This document shows, piece after piece, positions 52,509-62,372 of a stretch of 64,000 nt of DNA (the first letter of the stretch is position 1; the number at the start of each line of letters is the position of its first letter). The stretch is from Paracoccaceae bacterium (lineage in GTDB: Bacteria; Pseudomonadota; Alphaproteobacteria; Rhodobacterales; Rhodobacteraceae). Made by a program: the position numbers and the translations under genes. Location: NCBI GenBank assembly GCA_002709405.1, contig PAQV01000035.1, forward strand, positions 30,922 to 94,921. The letters are read 5' to 3'. Under the pieces are notes generated by a model. That model saw only the letters and a program-made list of their open reading frames with translations. It did no database searches and was not told the origin of the DNA.

Positions 52509-53731
52509 GACCGGTAGTCCGCGTTGATGTCGATATAGGCGTGGGTCAGATCGCAGGTCCAGACGGTGGCCGTGCCGGTCCCCAGGCCAAGGTCCACATT
52601 CACCACCAGGTCCTGGCCCTTCATGTAGGCCGCGGCGTCCTCTTCGCTGTAATCCGGGTTCACCCAGCCGTCTTTGGCCACCAGGATGTCGCCGAACCGG
52701 ATGCTCAGCCGGTCCCGGTCCGCCGGCGCGCCAGACTTGCCGATGGCCATGACGATCCGGCCCCAGTTGGGGTCCTCACCGGCGATCGCCGTCTTGACCA
52801 GGGGCGAGTTGGCCATCGCGAGCCCGTGGGTCTTGGCGTCCGCATCGCTCGAAGCGCCGGTCACACAAAATTCGACGAATTTTGTCGCGCCTTCACCGTC
52901 GCGCACCACCTGATGCGCCAGGTCCAGCATCACCCCATGCAGGGCATCCTCGAACTGCGCATTATCAGTGACATCAACACCGGACGCGCCGGTCGCGGCG
53001 AGGATCAGGGAATCCGATGTCGAGGTGTCGCTGTCCACGGTGATACAGTTGAAGGTCTGATCCGTCAGCCCCGACAGCATGGCCTGCAACGGCTTCTCCC
53101 CGATCCGGGCATCGGTAAAGATATAGACAAGCATCGTCGCCATATCCGGAGCGATCATGCCCGAGCCCTTGGCGAACCCGGCGATCTTCACCGTTTGCCC
53201 GTCGATGTCGGCCGAGGCCGACGCGCCCTTGGGGAAGGTGTCGGTCGTCATGATCGCTCGCGCGGCGGCTTCGCCGGCTTCGGGCGACAAGGCGGCTACT
53301 AGTGTGTCCAGCTTAGCGACGATCCGATCATGGGGCAGCTTTTCCCCGATCACCCCGGTCGATGCGGTGAACACGCGGGTCGCCGGAACGCCGGCCCGCT
53401 CGGCGACGGCCGCGCAGATCTCGGCCACGGACGTCAGCCCGTGTTTGCCCGTAAAGGCATTGGCATTGCCCGAATTCACCAGGATGGCGGCCCCGTCGTC
53501 CGAGGCGCCTCCGAGTTTGGCTTGGCAGTCCAGCACCGGCGCGGAGCGGGTCGACGACCGGGTAAAGACCCCGGCTACCGAGGTCCCCGGCGCCAACCGG
53601 GCCAGCATCACGTCGGTTCGGTTCTTGTAGCGAACCCCGGCGGCGACGGCGGCGAATGCCACGCCGTCGATGACGGGCAGCTCCGGAAACGCGGCCGGGG
53701 CCAGCGGCGAAACGGGCAGGGCGCCGACCAT
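52505..53731 (-). CDS. argJ: ArgJ, bifunctional ornithine acetyltransferase / N-acetylglutamate synthase
   Basis: 408 residues. The self-cleavage site is GFAKGSGMIAPDMA then TMLVYIF, between Ala198 and catalytic Thr199. NCITVDSDTSTSDS and FVEFCVTGA are family motifs. It recycles the acetyl group from N-acetylornithine to glutamate in arginine synthesis; argG is also in the window. It precedes mutT and follows the isomerase gene by five bases. Confidence 0.97.
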   Translation of the reverse strand: MVGALPVSPLAPAAFPELPVIDGVAFAAVAAGVRYKNRTDVMLARLAPGTSVAGVFTRSSTRSAPVLDCQAKLGGASDDGAAILVNSGNANAFTGKHGLTSVAEICAAVAERAGVPATRVFTASTGVIGEKLPHDRIVAKLDTLVAALSPEAGEAAARAIMTTDTFPKGASASADIDGQTVKIAGFAKGSGMIAPDMATMLVYIFTDARIGEKPLQAMLSGLTDQTFNCITVDSDTSTSDSLILAATGASGVDVTDNAQFEDALHGVMLDLAHQVVRDGEGATKFVEFCVTGASSDADAKTHGLAMANSPLVKTAIAGEDPNWGRIVMAIGKSGAPADRDRLSIRFGDILVAKDGWVNPDYSEEDAAAYMKGQDLVVNVDLGLGTGTATVWTCDLTHAYIDINADYRS

Positions 53732-53736
53732 CGCGA

Positions 53737-54585
53737 TTATTCCAGCAGGCCGGGCTGCTGCAGCAGCGCCGGGTCGATGCCGGACAGGTCGGGCCGTTCG
53801 ATCTTCGCGGCGCTGGTCAGGGCGTTCACATGATCCTCGACGGCCTGAGCTTCCAGCTCGTTGACGATTTCGCCGCGGACCTCCTCCAGCGAGGGAGCCT
53901 CGGCGATGCGGGTTTCGTTCAGCTTGACGATGTGCCAGCCGAACTGGGTTTCGACAGGTTCCGAGATCTCGCCGGACTCAAGGGCCATGACCGCTTCCTC
54001 GAAGGGCGGGACCATCTGACCGGCCGAGAACCAGCCCAGCGATCCGCCCGAGGGGCCCGACGGGCCGGTGGAGGACGTCTTGGCGACCTCGGCAAAGACC
54101 GCGCCGTCCAGCAGGACCTGGCGGATGGCTTCGGCCTCTTCCCGGGTTTCGACCAGGATGTGCGACGCGTTCCATTCGCGCTCGCCGTCGCCGTCGACAT
54201 ACTTGGCGTCATAGGCGGCCTGGATCGCCTCGTCGGTGGCCGCGTTTTCCAGCAGGGCGCCGATCTCGGAGGCGGCCATCAGGGCGCGCTCCTCGTTTTC
54301 CAGCGACAGGGTCACGCTGGCGGGCGGGGTGCCGTCGAAATGCTGGGCCAGCGCTTCCTGCTGGATCAGCTGCTCCAGGATGCCGTCGAACAACTGGGTG
54401 ACCGGGATCTGTTTGTACTGCTGCGGCAGGTTGGCATAGAGGGTCATCATGTGACCCAGCTTGATTTCGGTGCCGTTGACCACGGCCACGACGGTATCCA
54501 CGCCGGCTTCGTCCTGCGCCAGAACCGGCCCGAACGGAAGCGCCGCGACGGCAAGCGCCGGCAAGAGTTTCAGGGCATTTCGCAT
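53737..54585 (-). CDS. Periplasmic parvulin-type peptidyl-prolyl isomerase (PrsA/SurA-like)
   Basis: 282 residues. Signal peptide MRNALKLLPALAVAALPFGP with cleavage after VLAQ. An N-terminal helical chaperone region (about 30-130) precedes the rotamase domain: WNASHILVETREEAEAIRQV, GPSGGSLGWFSAGQMVPPFE, ETQFGWHIVKLNE. ATG 54585 follows a weak GGAATT. It should help fold exported proteins and lies divergent from secA. Confidence 0.92.
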   Translation of the reverse strand: MRNALKLLPALAVAALPFGPVLAQDEAGVDTVVAVVNGTEIKLGHMMTLYANLPQQYKQIPVTQLFDGILEQLIQQEALAQHFDGTPPASVTLSLENEERALMAASEIGALLENAATDEAIQAAYDAKYVDGDGEREWNASHILVETREEAEAIRQVLLDGAVFAEVAKTSSTGPSGPSGGSLGWFSAGQMVPPFEEAVMALESGEISEPVETQFGWHIVKLNETRIAEAPSLEEVRGEIVNELEAQAVEDHVNALTSAAKIERPDLSGIDPALLQQPGLLE

Positions 54586-54625
54586 GAGATCAATTCCATG
54601 ATTCTGGCCGCGACGGGGCGCAGCG

Positions 54626-54654
54626 TTGACACTGTTTCGCCTGCCCCTTACATC
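54626..54654 (+). promoter_or_regulatory. Possible promoter for secA
   Basis: TTGACA (54626-54631) matches the -35 consensus exactly. TACATC (54649-54654) lies 17 bp downstream but is a weak -10. The secA start is 107 bases further. Found by eye. Confidence 0.35.
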
Positions 54655-54760
54655 GCCTTGTGGCCCGTAAACGGTCAGGACGGTTTCCGTCGTATCTACG
54701 GGGTGAGGTCTGGGCCGACAAGTGTCCGGCCACGAAAACGTCAGATCAGCGGGAGAGCAT

Positions 54761-57508
54761 ATGCTTGGGATCGGAACACTCGCCAAAAAGGTCTTCGGGA
54801 CCCATAACGACCGCAAGGTCAAGGCGACGCGCCCGCTTGTCGACAAGATCAATGCGCTAGAGCCGGACTTTGAACAGCTGGACGATGCGGCGCTGAAGGC
54901 CAAGACGGCCGAGCTGAAAGAGCGGCACGCGAAGGGCGAAAGCCCGGACGACCTGCTGCCCGAGGCCTTCGCAAATGTTCGTGAGGGCGCCAAGCGCGCG
55001 CTGGGGCTGCGGGCCTACGACGTGCAGTTGATGGGCGGGATCTTCCTGCACCAGGGCAACATCGCCGAAATGAAGACCGGCGAGGGCAAGACCCTGGTCG
55101 CCACCTTTGCCGCCTACCTGAACGCCTTGGCGGGCAAGGGCGTGCACGTCGTCACCGTCAACGATTACCTGGCCCGCCGCGACGCGGAATGGATGAGCAA
55201 GGTCTACGAGCTGCTGGGCCTGTCCGCCGGAGTGATCTTTCCGGAAATGGGTGCCGAGAACCGGCTTGCGGCCTACCAGGCCGACGTGGTCTTCGGCACC
55301 AACAACGAATTCGGCTTCGACTATCTGCGCGACAACATGAAGTCCGAGCTCAGCCAGATCTTCCAGAAGCAGCACTATTTCGCGATCGTCGACGAGGTGG
55401 ACTCGATCCTCATCGACGAGGCGCGGACGCCGCTGATCATCTCGGGTCCGGCGCAGGACCGGTCGGAATTGTACCGCAACATCAACGCCGTTGCGCCCGT
55501 GCTGACCGAAGAACACTTCGAGCTGGACGAAAAGCAGCGCAACGTGACCTTCACCGAGGAAGGCAACGAGTTCATCGAGGAACACCTGCGCGCGCGGGGC
55601 CTGCTGGAAGAGGGGCATACGCTGTATGACCCCGAAAGCACGACCGTCGTGCACCACCTGAACCAGGCCCTTCGGGCGCATAAGCTGTTCCAGAAGGACA
55701 AGGATTACATCGTCCGCGACGGCCAGATCGTCCTGATCGACGAATTCACCGGCCGGATGATGCACGGCCGGCGGCTGTCGGACGGGCTGCACCAGGCGCT
55801 GGAAGCGAAAGAGGGCGTGAAGATCATGCCTGAAAACGTGACGCTCGCTTCGGTCACGCTGCAGAACTATTTCCGCCTCTATGACAAGCTGTCGGGCATG
55901 ACCGGCACCGCCGCCACCGAGGCCGAGGAATTCGCCGAAATCTACGGGCTGGGCGTGGTCGAAGTGCCGACCAACAAGCCGATTGCCCGGGTCGACGAGG
56001 ATGACCAGGTCTACCGCACGGCGGCCGAGAAATACGCCGCCATGACCAAGGAAATCAAGGTTGCCAACGCCAAGGGGCAGCCGATCCTGGTGGGCACGAC
56101 ATCGATCGAGAAGTCGGAAATGCTCAGCCAGATGCTGACGAGCGAGGGCATCAAGCACAACGTGCTGAACGCCCGCCACCACGAACAGGAAGCCCAGATC
56201 GTCGCCGAGGCCGGGCATTTCGGCGCGGTGACCATCGCCACCAACATGGCCGGCCGGGGCACCGACATCCAGCTGGGCGGCAACGTCGAAATGAAGGTGC
56301 TGGCCGCGCTGGCAGCCAACCCCGATGCCGATCCCGCCGAATTGCGCCAGGCCGAGGAGGAACGTCACGCCGGCGAAAAGGCCCGCGTGATGGAGGCCGG
56401 TGGTCTTTACGTCATCGCCTCGGAACGGCACGAAAGCCGGCGCATCGACAACCAGCTGCGTGGCCGGTCGGGCCGCCAGGGCGACCCGGGGCGGACCTCG
56501 TTCTACCTGTCGCTCGAAGACGACCTGATGCGGATCTTTGGCTCGGACCGGCTGGACCGGGTGCTGAAGACGCTGGGCCTGCAGGAAGGCGAGGCGATCG
56601 TGCACCCCTGGGTGAACAAGTCGCTGGAACGCGCACAGGCCAAGGTCGAAGGCCGCAACTTCGACATGCGCAAGCAGCTGCTGAAGTTCGACGACGTGAT
56701 GAACGAACAGCGCAAGGTGATCTTCAGCCAGCGCCATGAGATCATGGCCACGGATGACCTGAATGAGATCACCACCGACATGCGCCACCAGGTCATCGAC
56801 GACCTGGTCGAAATCCACATGCCGCCGAAATCCTATGCCGATCAATGGGATACCCAGGGTCTGTATGCCGCCGTGATCGAAAAGCTGGGTATCGACGTCC
56901 CGGTGATTGACTGGGCGGACGAAGACGGCGTCGACGACGAAGTCATCCGCGAGCGGCTGGAAAAAGCGACCGACGAGCACATGGCCAAGAAGGCCGCGGC
57001 CTTCGGTCCCGAGACGATGCGCAACATCGAAAAGCAGGTCCTGCTGCAGACGATCGACCAGAACTGGCGCGAACACCTGCTGACTCTGGAGCACCTGCGC
57101 GCGGTCATCAGCTTCCGCGGCTATGCCAACCGGGACCCGCTGAACGAATACAAGAACGAAAGCTTCCAGCTGTTCGAAGGCATGCTGGACAGCCTGCGCG
57201 AAGGCGTGACGACCCAGCTGGCCCATGTTCGGCCCATGTCCCAAGAGGAAATGGCCCAGGTCCGCGCCCAGCTGGCCGCTGATCAGCCTGACCTGCTGCG
57301 CGCGGCCCAGGAACAGATGGGCGGGGGTCAGCCGGCGGAACCGGCGGCGGCCGATGGCCCGGCTGAGCCCGGCTCTGCTGCGTCCGAAGGTGCCGTGCCC
57401 GGATTCGTCGAAGACGACCCGACGACCTGGGGCAACCCAGGCCGGAACGAGCCATGCCCCTGCGGAAGCGGAAAGAAATTCAAGCATTGTCACGGGCGCC
57501 TGACCTGA
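54761..57508 (+). CDS. secA: SecA, preprotein translocase ATPase
   Basis: 915 residues. Walker A is MKTGEGKT (about 104-111), the DEVD box is [13 protein letters not shown], and motifs [15 protein letters not shown] and [11 protein letters not shown] belong to NBD2. The C-terminal zinc finger [14 protein letters not shown] binds SecB and lipids. GGGAGAG precedes the ATG; a longer start at 54722 lies upstream. It drives Sec export, with the divergent isomerase likely acting on the same substrates. Confidence 0.98.
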   Translation: MLGIGTLAKKVFGTHNDRKVKATRPLVDKINALEPDFEQLDDAALKAKTAELKERHAKGESPDDLLPEAFANVREGAKRALGLRAYDVQLMGGIFLHQGNIAEMKTGEGKTLVATFAAYLNALAGKGVHVVTVNDYLARRDAEWMSKVYELLGLSAGVIFPEMGAENRLAAYQADVVFGTNNEFGFDYLRDNMKSELSQIFQKQHYFAIVDEVDSILIDEARTPLIISGPAQDRSELYRNINAVAPVLTEEHFELDEKQRNVTFTEEGNEFIEEHLRARGLLEEGHTLYDPESTTVVHHLNQALRAHKLFQKDKDYIVRDGQIVLIDEFTGRMMHGRRLSDGLHQALEAKEGVKIMPENVTLASVTLQNYFRLYDKLSGMTGTAATEAEEFAEIYGLGVVEVPTNKPIARVDEDDQVYRTAAEKYAAMTKEIKVANAKGQPILVGTTSIEKSEMLSQMLTSEGIKHNVLNARHHEQEAQIVAEAGHFGAVTIATNMAGRGTDIQLGGNVEMKVLAALAANPDADPAELRQAEEERHAGEKARVMEAGGLYVIASERHESRRIDNQLRGRSGRQGDPGRTSFYLSLEDDLMRIFGSDRLDRVLKTLGLQEGEAIVHPWVNKSLERAQAKVEGRNFDMRKQLLKFDDVMNEQRKVIFSQRHEIMATDDLNEITTDMRHQVIDDLVEIHMPPKSYADQWDTQGLYAAVIEKLGIDVPVIDWADEDGVDDEVIRERLEKATDEHMAKKAAAFGPETMRNIEKQVLLQTIDQNWREHLLTLEHLRAVISFRGYANRDPLNEYKNESFQLFEGMLDSLREGVTTQLAHVRPMSQEEMAQVRAQLAADQPDLLRAAQEQMGGGQPAEPAAADGPAEPGSAASEGAVPGFVEDDPTTWGNPGRNEPCPCGSGKKFKHCHGRLT

Positions 57509-57646
57509 CCTGGGTCAGATTGCGTACCAGGCGGCGGTTTTGTTAACCGCCGCAATCACGCCTGAATGACTCCCACCCGGGGCCACATATTGGCCCCGTT
57601 TGATAGGCATCTTTCCGCTTACACGACGACCCGGAAGGAGGCCAAG

Positions 57647-58585
57647 ATGACAATGCCGACCAAAACCCCGTCCCTCGTGGCCGGAACGGTTGCCTGCGCC
57701 CTGGCCATCGGGTGGGCCATGCAAACCTTTGCCCCCTCTGCCGTCGGGCAGGCGACCGCGTCCCCGGACGTGGTCACGGCATCCATGCTTGCCCCGCCCA
57801 AGTTGATCGCTCAGCCAGAGTACATCCCTGAAGATGAAGATGTGGTTAGCCGCAACGACAGCGAATTGCTCGGCCCCTCGGACATCGTCGAGGTTTCGGA
57901 ACATCTCGCCCCGCCCCTGCCGTCCTGCACGGTCGAAGCCAGCGCCGAACCCGTTGCCCACGCCTCTGTCCGCCTGACCATCGACGCGCCCTGCTTCCCC
58001 GCGACGCCCGTGGCGATCCATCACACCGGCCTGATGTTCAGCGTATCCAGCGACGACGACGGCCACCTCGACATCACCGTTCCGGCGATGAAGTCCCGGG
58101 CCGTCTTCATCGTATCGGTGGCCGACGGATACGGCGCGGTCGTGACTGCCGATGTCCCCGATGCCGCCCACTGGACCCGAGTCGCGCTGCAATGGCAGGG
58201 ACTTGGCGCATTCCAGATCCACGCGCGTGAATTCGGCGCGGGCTATGGCGACACCGGCCACGTCTGGTCCGGCGCGCCGTCGAACCCGGTTACGGGCAGC
58301 TTTCTGACCCACCTGGGCGACGGCACCGGCCTGGCCCCGCGCATGGCCGAGATCTACTCCTTCCCCAGCGGCAAAGGTCTGTCGGGCCTTGTCGATCTGA
58401 CCGTCGAAACCGAGGTCACGGTCGACACCTGCGGCGAGACGCTTACGGCCGAAGCGCTGGAACGGCGCGATGCCGGCACCCTGACCAGCCGCGAGCTCAA
58501 CCTGACAATGCCCAATTGCGGCGCCATCGGAGACTTTCTGGTGTTGAATAATCTGATGGAAGACCTGAAAATCGCGGCCAATTGA
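57647..58585 (+). CDS. Anchored periplasmic protein of unknown function
   Basis: 312 residues. GGAAGGAGG lies just before ATG 57647, which I prefer over 57566. A single N-terminal hydrophobic helix (about 9-28, LVAGTVACALAIGWAMQTF) anchors or exports a predicted periplasmic domain. That domain contains paired cysteines (SCTVEAS, DAPCFPATP, DTCGE, PNCGAIG) that could form disulfides. No catalytic motif is recognisable. Similar genes follow secA in some Rhodobacterales, in my recollection. Confidence 0.75.
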   Translation: MTMPTKTPSLVAGTVACALAIGWAMQTFAPSAVGQATASPDVVTASMLAPPKLIAQPEYIPEDEDVVSRNDSELLGPSDIVEVSEHLAPPLPSCTVEASAEPVAHASVRLTIDAPCFPATPVAIHHTGLMFSVSSDDDGHLDITVPAMKSRAVFIVSVADGYGAVVTADVPDAAHWTRVALQWQGLGAFQIHAREFGAGYGDTGHVWSGAPSNPVTGSFLTHLGDGTGLAPRMAEIYSFPSGKGLSGLVDLTVETEVTVDTCGETLTAEALERRDAGTLTSRELNLTMPNCGAIGDFLVLNNLMEDLKIAAN

Positions 58586-58606
58586 TCGGCGAACGGGACG
58601 ACCATC

Positions 58607-60166
58607 ATGAGACGGCAGCGTGCGGCGTTTTTCGCCGCACTTTTTGTGATCACAGGCTGGATCCCGGCCGTTGCCCAGGACATCACCCTGCGCTCGCCCG
58701 ACGGTGCCGTGGAAATCAGCGGCACCCTGCTGGGGTTTGACGGTGAGTTCTACCGCGTCGACACGAAATTCGGAGAGCTGACCGTCGACGGGTCCGGCGT
58801 CATGTGCGACGGACCGGGCTGCCCGAACCTGTCCACCTACGTGGCCGAAATCGTCTTCTCGGGCGCCTCGGTGATGACCGACATCCTGCTGCCCGCGCTG
58901 GTCGAGGGCTTTGCCCGGCGCGAACAGCTTCAGGCCGCGCGGATCGACCTGGACGACACGCGCTTTGTCTACGAACTGACCCGATCGGACGCCGCCCGCC
59001 CCGCCGCCCGCTTCGAATTCCGGGTGACCACAACGGACGAAGGCTTTGCCGACCTTCTGGCAAACGAGGCCGACGTGGTCCTGGCCAGCCGCGAAATCCG
59101 CCCGGCCGAACGGCGCAGAGCCGAAGATTCCGGGATGGGAGACCTGACGGACGCCAATCGCAGCCGGGTGCTGGCCCTGGACGCGCTGGTGCCCGTGGTC
59201 GCCCTGACCAACCCGGTGCGCGAGATTTCGACAGAGACCCTCGCCCGGGTGTTTACCGGCGAAATCACCAACTGGCAGAGCCTTGGCGGCCCCGACGCAC
59301 CGATCCTGCTGCACCTGCCGGGCGCGGGGTCGGGACTTGGCCAGACGGCCGAAGATCGCCTGGCCGCCCCCCTCAACCGCTCCCTCTCCGAGGATGTGCA
59401 CCGCCATCGTCGCACGGCCCAAATCGCCGCATCCGTGGCCGACGATCCCTTTGGACTGGGTCTGGCCAGCTTCGCGGAAACGGCGCCCGCCCGTGCCCTG
59501 ACGCTGACCGGATCCTGCGGGTTTTCCCTGAATGCAACGCGGCGGACCGTGAAGACCGAGGACTACCCTCTGACCTCGCCCCTCTTCCTTTACCTCCCCG
59601 CCCGGCGCCTGCCGAAGATGGCCCGGGATTTCCTGGCCTATACCCGCAGCGCCCCGGCCCAGATCGTGATCCGGCGGTCCGGTTTTGTCGATCAATCCCC
59701 CGAAGAGATCGCGATCAACGACCAGGGCGACCGGTTCGCCAATGCCCTGCTGTCTGCAGGATCCGAAATCGACCTGGCGCAGCTCAAGGAGATGACAGAA
59801 ACGCTCACCCCGTTGACCCGCCTCACCACGTCTTTCCGCTTCGAACCCGGCTCCGCTCGCCTGGACGCCCAATCCCGCTCCAACGTCGCGCAGTTGGCCA
59901 GCGCGATTGCCACGGGTACCTACGACGCTCGCCGCCTGCTCTTCGTTGGGTTTTCCGACGGAGTCGGCGCAGCAGCCGCCAACCAGAACATCGCCCGCGC
60001 CCGTGCCGAAGCCGTTCAGGCCGCCGTCCTATCCGCCATCGATGCCGGTGTGACGGACCGTATCGACCTGGGCGTCGCGGCCTTCGGCGAGGCACTGCCA
60101 ATGGCCTGCGACGACAGCGACTGGGGCCGCCGTGTCAATCGGCGCGTCGAAGTCTGGGTCCGCTGA
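58607..60166 (+). CDS. PstS-like phosphate-binding domain fused to an OmpA-type C-terminal domain
   Basis: 519 residues. A signal peptide (to about AVAQ, residue 24) is followed by a short N-terminal segment, then a PBP_like/PstS-type domain (VFSGASVMTDILLPALVEGF; LANEADVVLASREI; VFTGEITNWQSLGG; LPGAGSGLGQTAED). The C-terminal 125 residues are OmpA-like: FRFEPGSARLDAQSR, RLLFVGFSDGVGAAAANQNI, ARAEAVQAAV, RRVEVWVR. So it should bind a ligand while gripping peptidoglycan. Confidence 0.85.
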   Translation: MRRQRAAFFAALFVITGWIPAVAQDITLRSPDGAVEISGTLLGFDGEFYRVDTKFGELTVDGSGVMCDGPGCPNLSTYVAEIVFSGASVMTDILLPALVEGFARREQLQAARIDLDDTRFVYELTRSDAARPAARFEFRVTTTDEGFADLLANEADVVLASREIRPAERRRAEDSGMGDLTDANRSRVLALDALVPVVALTNPVREISTETLARVFTGEITNWQSLGGPDAPILLHLPGAGSGLGQTAEDRLAAPLNRSLSEDVHRHRRTAQIAASVADDPFGLGLASFAETAPARALTLTGSCGFSLNATRRTVKTEDYPLTSPLFLYLPARRLPKMARDFLAYTRSAPAQIVIRRSGFVDQSPEEIAINDQGDRFANALLSAGSEIDLAQLKEMTETLTPLTRLTTSFRFEPGSARLDAQSRSNVAQLASAIATGTYDARRLLFVGFSDGVGAAAANQNIARARAEAVQAAVLSAIDAGVTDRIDLGVAAFGEALPMACDDSDWGRRVNRRVEVWVR

Positions 60167-60171
60167 TTGCG

Positions 60172-60233
60172 GCTTCTTTCTTTTCAAAAATACCCCGGGG
60201 GAGGCCGCCAAAGGCGGACGGGGGCAGAGCCCC
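60172..60233 (-). repeat. Dispersed intergenic element, minus-strand copy after radC
   Basis: On the minus strand: hairpin GGGGC-TCT-GCCCC starting three bases after the radC stop, hairpin CCGCC-TTT-GGCGG, CTCCCC, then GGGGTATTTTTGAAAAGAAA and GAAGC. The module order matches the other copies. The plus-strand OmpA fusion gene ends just before it. Confidence 0.85.
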
Positions 60234-60235
60234 GA

Positions 60236-60991
60236 TCACAGGTATCCTTCTGCCCGAAAGCTGATTTCGCGGGATTTCCCGATCACAAGGTGGTCGTGCA
60301 AGGTGATCGACAGCGCCTGACAGGCCGAATCGATCTTGGCGGTCATGTCGAAATCTGCCTGGCTTGGCGTAGGATCGCCGGATGGATGATTATGCACCAG
60401 GATAAGGGCCGACGCGTTCAGCTCCAGCGCGCGTCGCGCGACCTCCCTGGGATAGACCGGCACGTGGTCGACGGTGCCCCTGGCCTGTTCTTCGTCAGCG
60501 ATCAGGATGTTTTTTCGATCCAGGTAAAGGACGCGAAACTGTTCCGTTTCGCGATGGGCCATGGTCGTGTGACAATAGTCGAGCAAGGCGTCCCAGCCCG
60601 AAATCGCGTGACGTTGCATGATCTTGGACCGCGAAAGCCGGTGGGCAGCGGCTTCGATCAATTTCAGCTCGGTGATGACGGCGTCGCCGACACCTTTCAC
60701 ATCTGCCAGGCGCTCCGGCCGTGCACTGAGCACATTGTTGAAGTCACCAAACCGGTCCAGCAGCGCGTGGGCGAGGGGTTTCGTGTCTTGTCGGGGCAAG
60801 GCCCGAAAGAGAACCAGTTCCAGAAGCTCGTAATCCGGCATGGCCGCGGCGCCGCCTTCGCGAAACCGTTTCCGCAGACGATCCCTGTGCCCGGAGATAT
60901 AAGAGGGCAAGCGTGCGCCCTTGGGCAGAACCGGGGCAGGTTCGCCGCCAAACAAGGGGAGCGGGCGTTCTGAAAAGGCGTCTCCTGTCAT
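60236..60991 (-). CDS. radC: RadC family JAB/MPN-domain protein
   Basis: 251 residues. HhH-containing N-terminus (YELLELVLFRALPRQDTKPLA) and JAMM motif LILVHNHPSGDPTPSQADFD, with the EX-n-HXHX10D zinc site. It was named for DNA repair, but the E. coli function was reassigned; the present role is unclear. Its transcript ends in a dispersed element. Confidence 0.9.
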   Translation of the reverse strand: MTGDAFSERPLPLFGGEPAPVLPKGARLPSYISGHRDRLRKRFREGGAAAMPDYELLELVLFRALPRQDTKPLAHALLDRFGDFNNVLSARPERLADVKGVGDAVITELKLIEAAAHRLSRSKIMQRHAISGWDALLDYCHTTMAHRETEQFRVLYLDRKNILIADEEQARGTVDHVPVYPREVARRALELNASALILVHNHPSGDPTPSQADFDMTAKIDSACQALSITLHDHLVIGKSREISFRAEGYL

Positions 60992-61056
60992 GGGGGCAGG
61001 GTACGCCGGTATTGGTTGTCAGGTGGTTAACCCACGTCCGATGCGGGGATCGGGGA

Positions 61057-61120
61057 GGGGGCTCTGCCCCCGTCCGCCTGTGGCGGACTCCCCCGGGGTA
61101 TTTGCGAAGAGAAAGAAGGC
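61057..61120 (+). repeat. Dispersed intergenic element, plus-strand copy between radC and dnaJ
   Basis: GGGGGC-TCT-GCCCCC (61057-61071), GTCCGCC-TGT-GGCGGAC (61072-61088), TCCCCC, then GGGGTATTTGCGAAGAGAAA and GAAGGC. Both neighbours are minus-strand genes, so no plus-strand gene ends here. This complete copy is in the opposite orientation to both flanking transcripts. Confidence 0.85.
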
Positions 61121-61139
61121 AAGGTGACGGCGCGGGCCG

Positions 61140-62288
61140 TCAGCCTTTCATGCTGTCCCAGAAGGATTTCACCGACGAGAAGAAGTTCTTCATGGCGGGA
61201 TTGTTGTCCTCGCTCAGCTCCTCGAATTCGCGCAGAAGCTCTTTCTGGCGGCTGGTGAGGTTGACGGGGGTTTCGACAGCAAGCTCGATGAACATGTCGC
61301 CGGGAGCTCCGCCGCGCAGGGCGGGCATGCCCTTGCCACGCAGGCGCATCTGGCGGCCGGACTGGCTGCCGGCCGGGATCTGGACGCGGCCGCGGCCACC
61401 GTCGATCGTGGGCACTTCGATGGAGCCACCCAGGGCGGCCTTGGCCATGCTCATGGGAACCTTGCAGTAGAGGTTCGTGCCGTCGCGTTCGAACAGTTCG
61501 TGGCGGGTGACATCAATGAAGATGTAGAGATCGCCCGGAGGTCCGCCCCGGAGGCCTGCTTCGCCTTCGCCGGCCAACCGGATCCGGGTGCCGGTTTCGA
61601 CGCCGGCGGGGATATTCACCGACAGGGCGCGGTCTTTCTCGACGCGGCCCGAGCCCCCGCAGGAGCGGCAGGGGTTCTTGATGATCTGGCCCATGCCGGA
61701 ACAGGTCGGACAGGTGCGTTCGACCGTGAAGAAGCCCTGTTGTGCGCGCACCTTGCCCATGCCCGAGCAGGTCGGGCAGGTGACCGGTTCGGCGCCGCCT
61801 TCGGCCCCGGTGCCGCTGCAGGTGGAACAGGCCACGGCGGTCGGCACGTTGATGGTTTTCTGAAGCCCGTTGAACGCCTCTTCCAGCGTGACGCGCAGGT
61901 TATAGCGCAGGTCGGAGCCGCGTGCGGCACGTCGGCCGCCGCCGCCTCGCTGGCCGCCCATGAAATCACCGAAGAGATCATCGAACACATCGGAAAAGGC
62001 GCTTTGGAAGTCGGCGCCGCCCGGGCCTCCGCCGCCGGGGCGCGGGCCGCCGCCCATGCCACCTTCGAAGGCTGCGTGGCCAAAGCGGTCGTAGGCCGCC
62101 TTTTTCTCGGCGTCCTTCAGGATCTCGTAGGCTTCGTTCGCTTCCTTGAACTGGCTTTCGGCTTCGGGGTTGTCGGCGTTGCGGTCGGGGTGGAGTTCCT
62201 TGGCCTTCTTGCGATAGGCCTTCTTGATTTCATCCGCTGACGCGGTGCGGGACACCCCGAGCACTTCGTAGAAATCGCGTTTCGACAT
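61140..62288 (-). CDS. dnaJ: DnaJ, Hsp40 co-chaperone
   Basis: 382 residues, type I J-protein. The J domain has the [16 protein letters not shown] segment with the HPD motif. A Gly/Phe-rich linker ([16 protein letters not shown]) is followed by four zinc CXXCXGXG repeats ([16 protein letters not shown] twice, CRSCGGSG), then the substrate-binding C-terminus. It activates DnaK ATP hydrolysis. It is downstream of dnaK on the minus strand. Confidence 0.98.
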   Translation of the reverse strand: MSKRDFYEVLGVSRTASADEIKKAYRKKAKELHPDRNADNPEAESQFKEANEAYEILKDAEKKAAYDRFGHAAFEGGMGGGPRPGGGGPGGADFQSAFSDVFDDLFGDFMGGQRGGGGRRAARGSDLRYNLRVTLEEAFNGLQKTINVPTAVACSTCSGTGAEGGAEPVTCPTCSGMGKVRAQQGFFTVERTCPTCSGMGQIIKNPCRSCGGSGRVEKDRALSVNIPAGVETGTRIRLAGEGEAGLRGGPPGDLYIFIDVTRHELFERDGTNLYCKVPMSMAKAALGGSIEVPTIDGGRGRVQIPAGSQSGRQMRLRGKGMPALRGGAPGDMFIELAVETPVNLTSRQKELLREFEELSEDNNPAMKNFFSSVKSFWDSMKG

Positions 62289-62324
62289 CTGGTCGTCCTC
62301 TTGAGGTGGTTGCCTGAACGATCA

Positions 62325-62351
62325 GGGCCGGCCCGGATCCCGGACCGGCCC
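62325..62351 (-). promoter_or_regulatory. Strong hairpin between dnaK and dnaJ
   Basis: GGGCCGG (62325-62331) pairs with CCGGCCC (62345-62351) and CCGG (62333-62336) with CCGG (62340-62343), with a single C-A mismatch and an ATC loop. No T-tract follows on the minus strand. It could lower read-through from dnaK into dnaJ or stabilise the dnaK mRNA. Confidence 0.5.
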
Positions 62352-62372
62352 CAAAGTGTTCAGGCCTGGCCG

